From NCBI GenBank assembly GCA_039696685.1, contig CP155565.1, forward strand, positions 1,054,001 to 1,118,000: DNA of 64,000 nt, written 5' to 3'. Below the pieces are notes generated by a model. It saw only the letters and a program-made list of their open reading frames with translations. It did no database searches and was not told where the DNA came from. Within the stretch, counting starts at the first letter, position 1, and the number at the start of each line of letters is the position of its first letter. Below are positions 60,682-64,000 of the stretch, piece after piece. The position numbers and the translations under genes are program-made. This DNA comes from Vibrio sp. CDRSL-10 TSBA (GTDB lineage Bacteria; Pseudomonadota; Gammaproteobacteria; Enterobacterales; Vibrionaceae).

Positions 60682-63044
60682 TTACTTACGTAACGCATTC
60701 AACTTAGCTTGCGCCAGACCAAAAATAGTATCCACCGGATAACTGCCATCTTCGGTTGCTACCCCGGCAGATTTGCCGGTAAACAGTTCAATCGCTTCGG
60801 TCACATGTTCAATCGCCCAGATATTGAACTCACCTTTCTCAACCGCTTTGACGATATCGGCACGCAGCATCAGGTTATGCATGTTGGAGCGCGGAATGAT
60901 CACCCCTTGCCCGGCATGATGACCTTTGATTGCACACACATCAAAGAAGCCTTCGATTTTCTCGTTCACTCCGCCAATCGGCTGTGACTCACCAAACTGG
61001 TTCATCGAACCGGTAATCGCAATATCCTGACGGTTAGGTTGTTTGGAGAAAGCCGACACGATGGCACAAAACTCAGCCATGCTGGCACTGTCACCGTCAA
61101 CACCACCGTAGGACTGCTCAAAGGTGATCGTAGTCGTAAGCGGTACCCGGGCGGTGCGGCCAAATACCGAGTTAAGGTAAGCCGACAAAATCATCACGCC
61201 TTTGGAGTGGATGCTGCCGCCCAAATCAACACTGCGCTCGATATCAATAATATCGCCGTCGCCGTACGATGTAGTCGCGGTAATCCGGTTTCGGCGCACC
61301 AAAAGCATGGTCGCTGGTCGCCAGCACCGACAACGCATTAACCTGGCCGACCGCCATACCATCAGTCTGGATCAGGGTGGTGCCGTTGATGAAGCTCTCC
61401 ATCACCCCTTCCTGAATCCGGTTAACCCGCAATTGCTGATTATGTAGCGCCTCATCAACATGGCTTTGGCGAATCATATTCGAGTTCGCCTGACGCGCCA
61501 CATAGTTGGACTCACGCAGCAGATTGGCAATATGAGCCGAATGCAGCGAGAGTTTATTTTGATCGCCGGTAATACGCGAACTGTGCTCAATAATGCGCGC
61601 GATGGCTTTACGGTCACAGTGCAGCATATTGTTGTCATGCACTATGCTGGAAATAAAACGCGCGTAATGCAGCTCGCTATCGGCACTGCGCTTCATTTCA
61701 TCTTCAAAATCTGCAGTAACCCGGAACAGTTCGCTGAATTCAGGATCGTAATGAGTCAGCAGTTCATAGGTGCGGTAGTCACCAAACAGAATGATTTTGA
61801 CATCCAGTGGAATCGGTTCTGGATCGAGCGAAACCGTCCCCGTCAGGGTGACCTCTTTCTCCAGCGAGGTAAAACTGAGCTGACGCGAGCGCAACGCCCG
61901 TTTAATGCCGTCCCACACATAAGGTTGCTCAAGTACTTTCACCGCATCCATCAGCAATACACCGCCATTCGCTTTATGCAAGCTGCCTGCGCGGATCAAC
62001 GAGAAATCGGTAAATACGGTCCCTTTATAGGTAGCGGTTTCAACGTACCCAAACAGAGAGTGATAGTTGGGGTTCTCCTCGACCACAATCGGAAACTCTT
62101 CCGACTGACGGCTGACCAGCACGTTCACTTTGTAACGACGCGGCAATTTTTTATCCAGCGCCGCACCGGCTATCTCACTCTGCTCACCGCTTTCATCCAG
62201 GAAGATCTCGACGTTGTCGACGATATCCTTTTGCAGCTCAGTCAGGTAACTTTTTACTTCCGGATATCGGCTGTAATCCTGCTTGAGCTGCTTGATAAAG
62301 TGGCTGATCACATCCAGAGTGACATCGTCGTTAAGTTTTTTGATTTTCTCGCTGTACGACTCTTCCCACTCGGTCAGTTGGCGCACCATATTACGCAACG
62401 CCACTTCCAGCTCATCAATAATCTGACCAAACTGTTCCTGCTCTTTCTTACTCAGCGCATCAAAAGTTTCTTCAGTGTGCTGCTCTTCACCATTCATGGC
62501 GACAAACTGATAATCGCCCTGAGAGGTAATCGTCAGGCTGATGCCCTGCTCTGTAGCGATGCGCGAAATCTCTTCCAGCTCGGTTTGCTGCTTTTGCGCC
62601 AGTTGATTCTTAAGTTTCTCGGCGCGGCTGAAATAGATTTCATTATCGAACGCCAGCGGAATCGCGTTCATCAGTTTGACCATCAGTTTTTCAATATCCT
62701 GACGGAACGCCTGGCCAACCCCGCGCGGCAGCTTCAGCACACGCGGCGTACGGATATCCTCAAAGTTAGCCACATAGCACCAGTCACACAGGTGGCCGAC
62801 ATCGTGTTTATGCCGTTTAAGATAACGCAGGATCATGGTGCGTTTGCCAAGGCCATTTCGCCCGATGGCGTAAATGTTGTAGCCTTTTTCCTTGATGGAC
62901 ATGGCAAATTCGACCGCTTTCTGCGCTCGTTTCCTGACCAACAATCTCATCAATGGGAGCCAGTTCTTTTGTCGATTTACAAGGCAGTTTTTCAAGCTCT
63001 GCTACGTGGTAAAGCTGTGCTGCGTCTAGTTTTTGAATCGCCAT
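60682..63044 (-). CDS. Lon-like ATP-dependent protease (YcbZ/LonB type; two apparent frameshifts)
   Basis: Read as three pieces. Deleting one base from each of GTTTC 62929-62933 and GTTTC 61288-61292 (plus strand) gives one 786-residue protein: IDEIVGQERAQKAVEFAMSI (ATPase N-terminus) and FGAPNRITATTSYGDGDIID (protease N-terminus). The S16 domain has the catalytic Ser in YGGVDGDSASMAEFCAI and the Lys in QPIGGVNEKIEGFFDVC. Unlike classic Lon the N-terminal domain is short. Two independent shifts in one gene, both at the same motif, are strong evidence for the artefact. A 542-residue open frame on the plus strand opposite it is a shadow. Confidence 0.92.
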
Positions 63045-63248
63045 CGCTCCCCTCCTTGGGTTTTTATACTTGTTATTTTGTAGCCTAAGTTTAGAGGCAA
63101 AGCATAGACTTTTTAGTGACTTAACCCATATTCACACCTAAGTGGACAAATAATAGCCAAATAACGGCCACAATTATAATAACAATCATTTGCAATTGAT
63201 AATTATTTGCATTTAAATAATCGCTGTTGAGTTAACCGGAGAGTGATG

Positions 63249-63743
63249 ATGGAAATAAAACAGTGCTGGACCAGCTATCAGCAGGCGGAAAATCTGCTCA
63301 AACATGGTCACTGGGCGCAAGCACGTTTTCTGTTTGAAGATGTGCTGCATTATCTGCCTGAGCATATTCAAAATGCGGCGCAGAATACCACGACCAAACC
63401 GTGCCAGATGGCCTGCCTTATCAGCGTCATGCGTGATGCGGCCATCAAACAGGCTGAGATTCTGACCAGCATGGGCCATCCGCAACGTGCGTTTGCTGTG
63501 CTCAATAACTGCTACGCCCTGCTGCAATTCACATCGATTGAGGAATCCGATCTGATTCAGTCGGTCGCCTCTGTGCTGGATCAATCCAGCGAGCTATTAC
63601 TCAACCAGATGACGCAGTTTTGCCTGTCACAACGCCAGGCATCCTGGCAGTTGGAACATGAACATCTGACCAAATCCCATCACTATTTCACTCAACTCAA
63701 AGCCTACCGCGAACGCATGAGCTCGGCCGTGATGATCAACTAA
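63249..63743 (+). CDS. hypothetical protein, 164 residues, helical
   Basis: A soluble, helix-rich protein, KQCWTSYQQAENLLKHGHWA at the start, then EHIQNAAQNTTTKPCQMACL and MGHPQRAFAVLNNCYALLQF, with a repeated helix-pair look like TPR. No family recognised. GTG 63243, ATG 63246 and ATG 63249 are all possible starts; the last is best spaced from GGAG. Confidence 0.6.
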   Translation: MEIKQCWTSYQQAENLLKHGHWAQARFLFEDVLHYLPEHIQNAAQNTTTKPCQMACLISVMRDAAIKQAEILTSMGHPQRAFAVLNNCYALLQFTSIEESDLIQSVASVLDQSSELLLNQMTQFCLSQRQASWQLEHEHLTKSHHYFTQLKAYRERMSSAVMIN

Positions 63744-63823
63744 TTGGGTGATCAACTAATTGGGCAGTCACTGGCTGACCATCTGCTGCACAATTGCTCG
63801 ATGTCAGCGTAAATAAAGTCACT

Positions 63824-63999
63824 CAGAAATAGTGTGAGATCGTCAGGTATCTGGCCCGGATATGCTCAATCAGCAGGCGAACTTTATTGGGTAACTGGCG
63901 GGTAAACGGGTAAACCGCATAAATACCCAGTTTTTTACCCACCTGCTGCGGAAAAATATCCACCAGCTCGCCGTTACGAAAGTCGTGATACACCAGGCA
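63824..63999 (-). CDS. LysR-family regulator, C-terminal end (partial)
   Basis: Minus-strand frame open at the right edge: VYHDFRNGELVDIFPQQVGK, KLGIYAVYPFTRQLPNKVRL, then LLIEHIRARY and stop. This is the end of the sensor domain of CrgA/DmlR-like LysR proteins (YPxxRxLPxKVRxLID). Confidence 0.75.
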
Positions 64000-64000
64000 A

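Noticed and set aside
61460-63088. A 542-residue open frame opposite the Lon-like protease
   Set aside because: It has no family resemblance and is the reverse shadow of a GC-rich gene with conserved protease and ATPase motifs.

Overview
The window reads as a Vibrio chromosome, most likely the small chromosome (chromosome II). From about 24.3 kb to the end the gene order resembles the V. cholerae stretch with malGFE-malK, speG, cheV and the diguanylate cyclases VCA0956, VCA0960 and VCA0965 (remembered, not searched). This half has a higher GC content judged by eye. The left 24 kb is more AT-rich, patchier, and carries two complete insertion sequences and several transposase relics, so it looks like an accessory region. 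A complete IS5-family element (23187-24240) sits at the compositional junction and truncates a Bcr/CflA-type exporter.

Layout. 0-2.1 kb: a DUF4225-type putative toxin, its small membrane partner, a decayed second toxin tail and two more partner paralogues. 3.06-4.37 kb: an IS256-family element with 8-bp target duplications, inserted in the terminator hairpin of the next operon. 4.4-7.1 kb: a SIR2-HerA defence operon. 7.6-24 kb: azlCD, five LysR regulators, an exporter/VOC operon, a secreted nucleoside-hydrolase-like protein beside a ROK regulator, oxidoreductases, an MFS exporter and IS66/IS481 relics. 24.3-38.4 kb: thioesterase, maltose transport with a MalT-type regulatory region, a MocR/EamA pair, speG, kdgR-kdgK-eda. 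38.6-64 kb: ybjQ, ppiC, cheV, MarR/EamA, three GGDEF proteins, a malate-synthase-G-like fragment beside a DUF3612 regulator, an AlkB-like protein, pirin, ppnP, ktrAB, an MscS channel, a Lon-like protease and a partial LysR gene.

The most important observation concerns the sequence itself. Over twenty genes, many of them housekeeping, appear broken by a +1 frameshift. Every one I resolved (25 sites) is restored by deleting a single A or T from a GAAAC/GTTTC, giving GAAC/GTTC. Most GAAC/GTTC sites in the window are unaffected. One tetranucleotide at partial occupancy is not evolutionary decay and not ordinary homopolymer error. It suggests a systematic read error at a modified motif. GAAC/GTTC is the classic Dnd phosphorothioate motif and is known to be only partly modified. 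I therefore annotate these genes as intact full-length CDSs and give the site in each entry.

Genuine decay, not explained by this effect, is limited to the second toxin copy, the IS66 and IS481 relics, the truncated exporter at 22.7 kb and a hydrolase fragment at 39.1 kb. I saw no rRNA, tRNA or CRISPR array.
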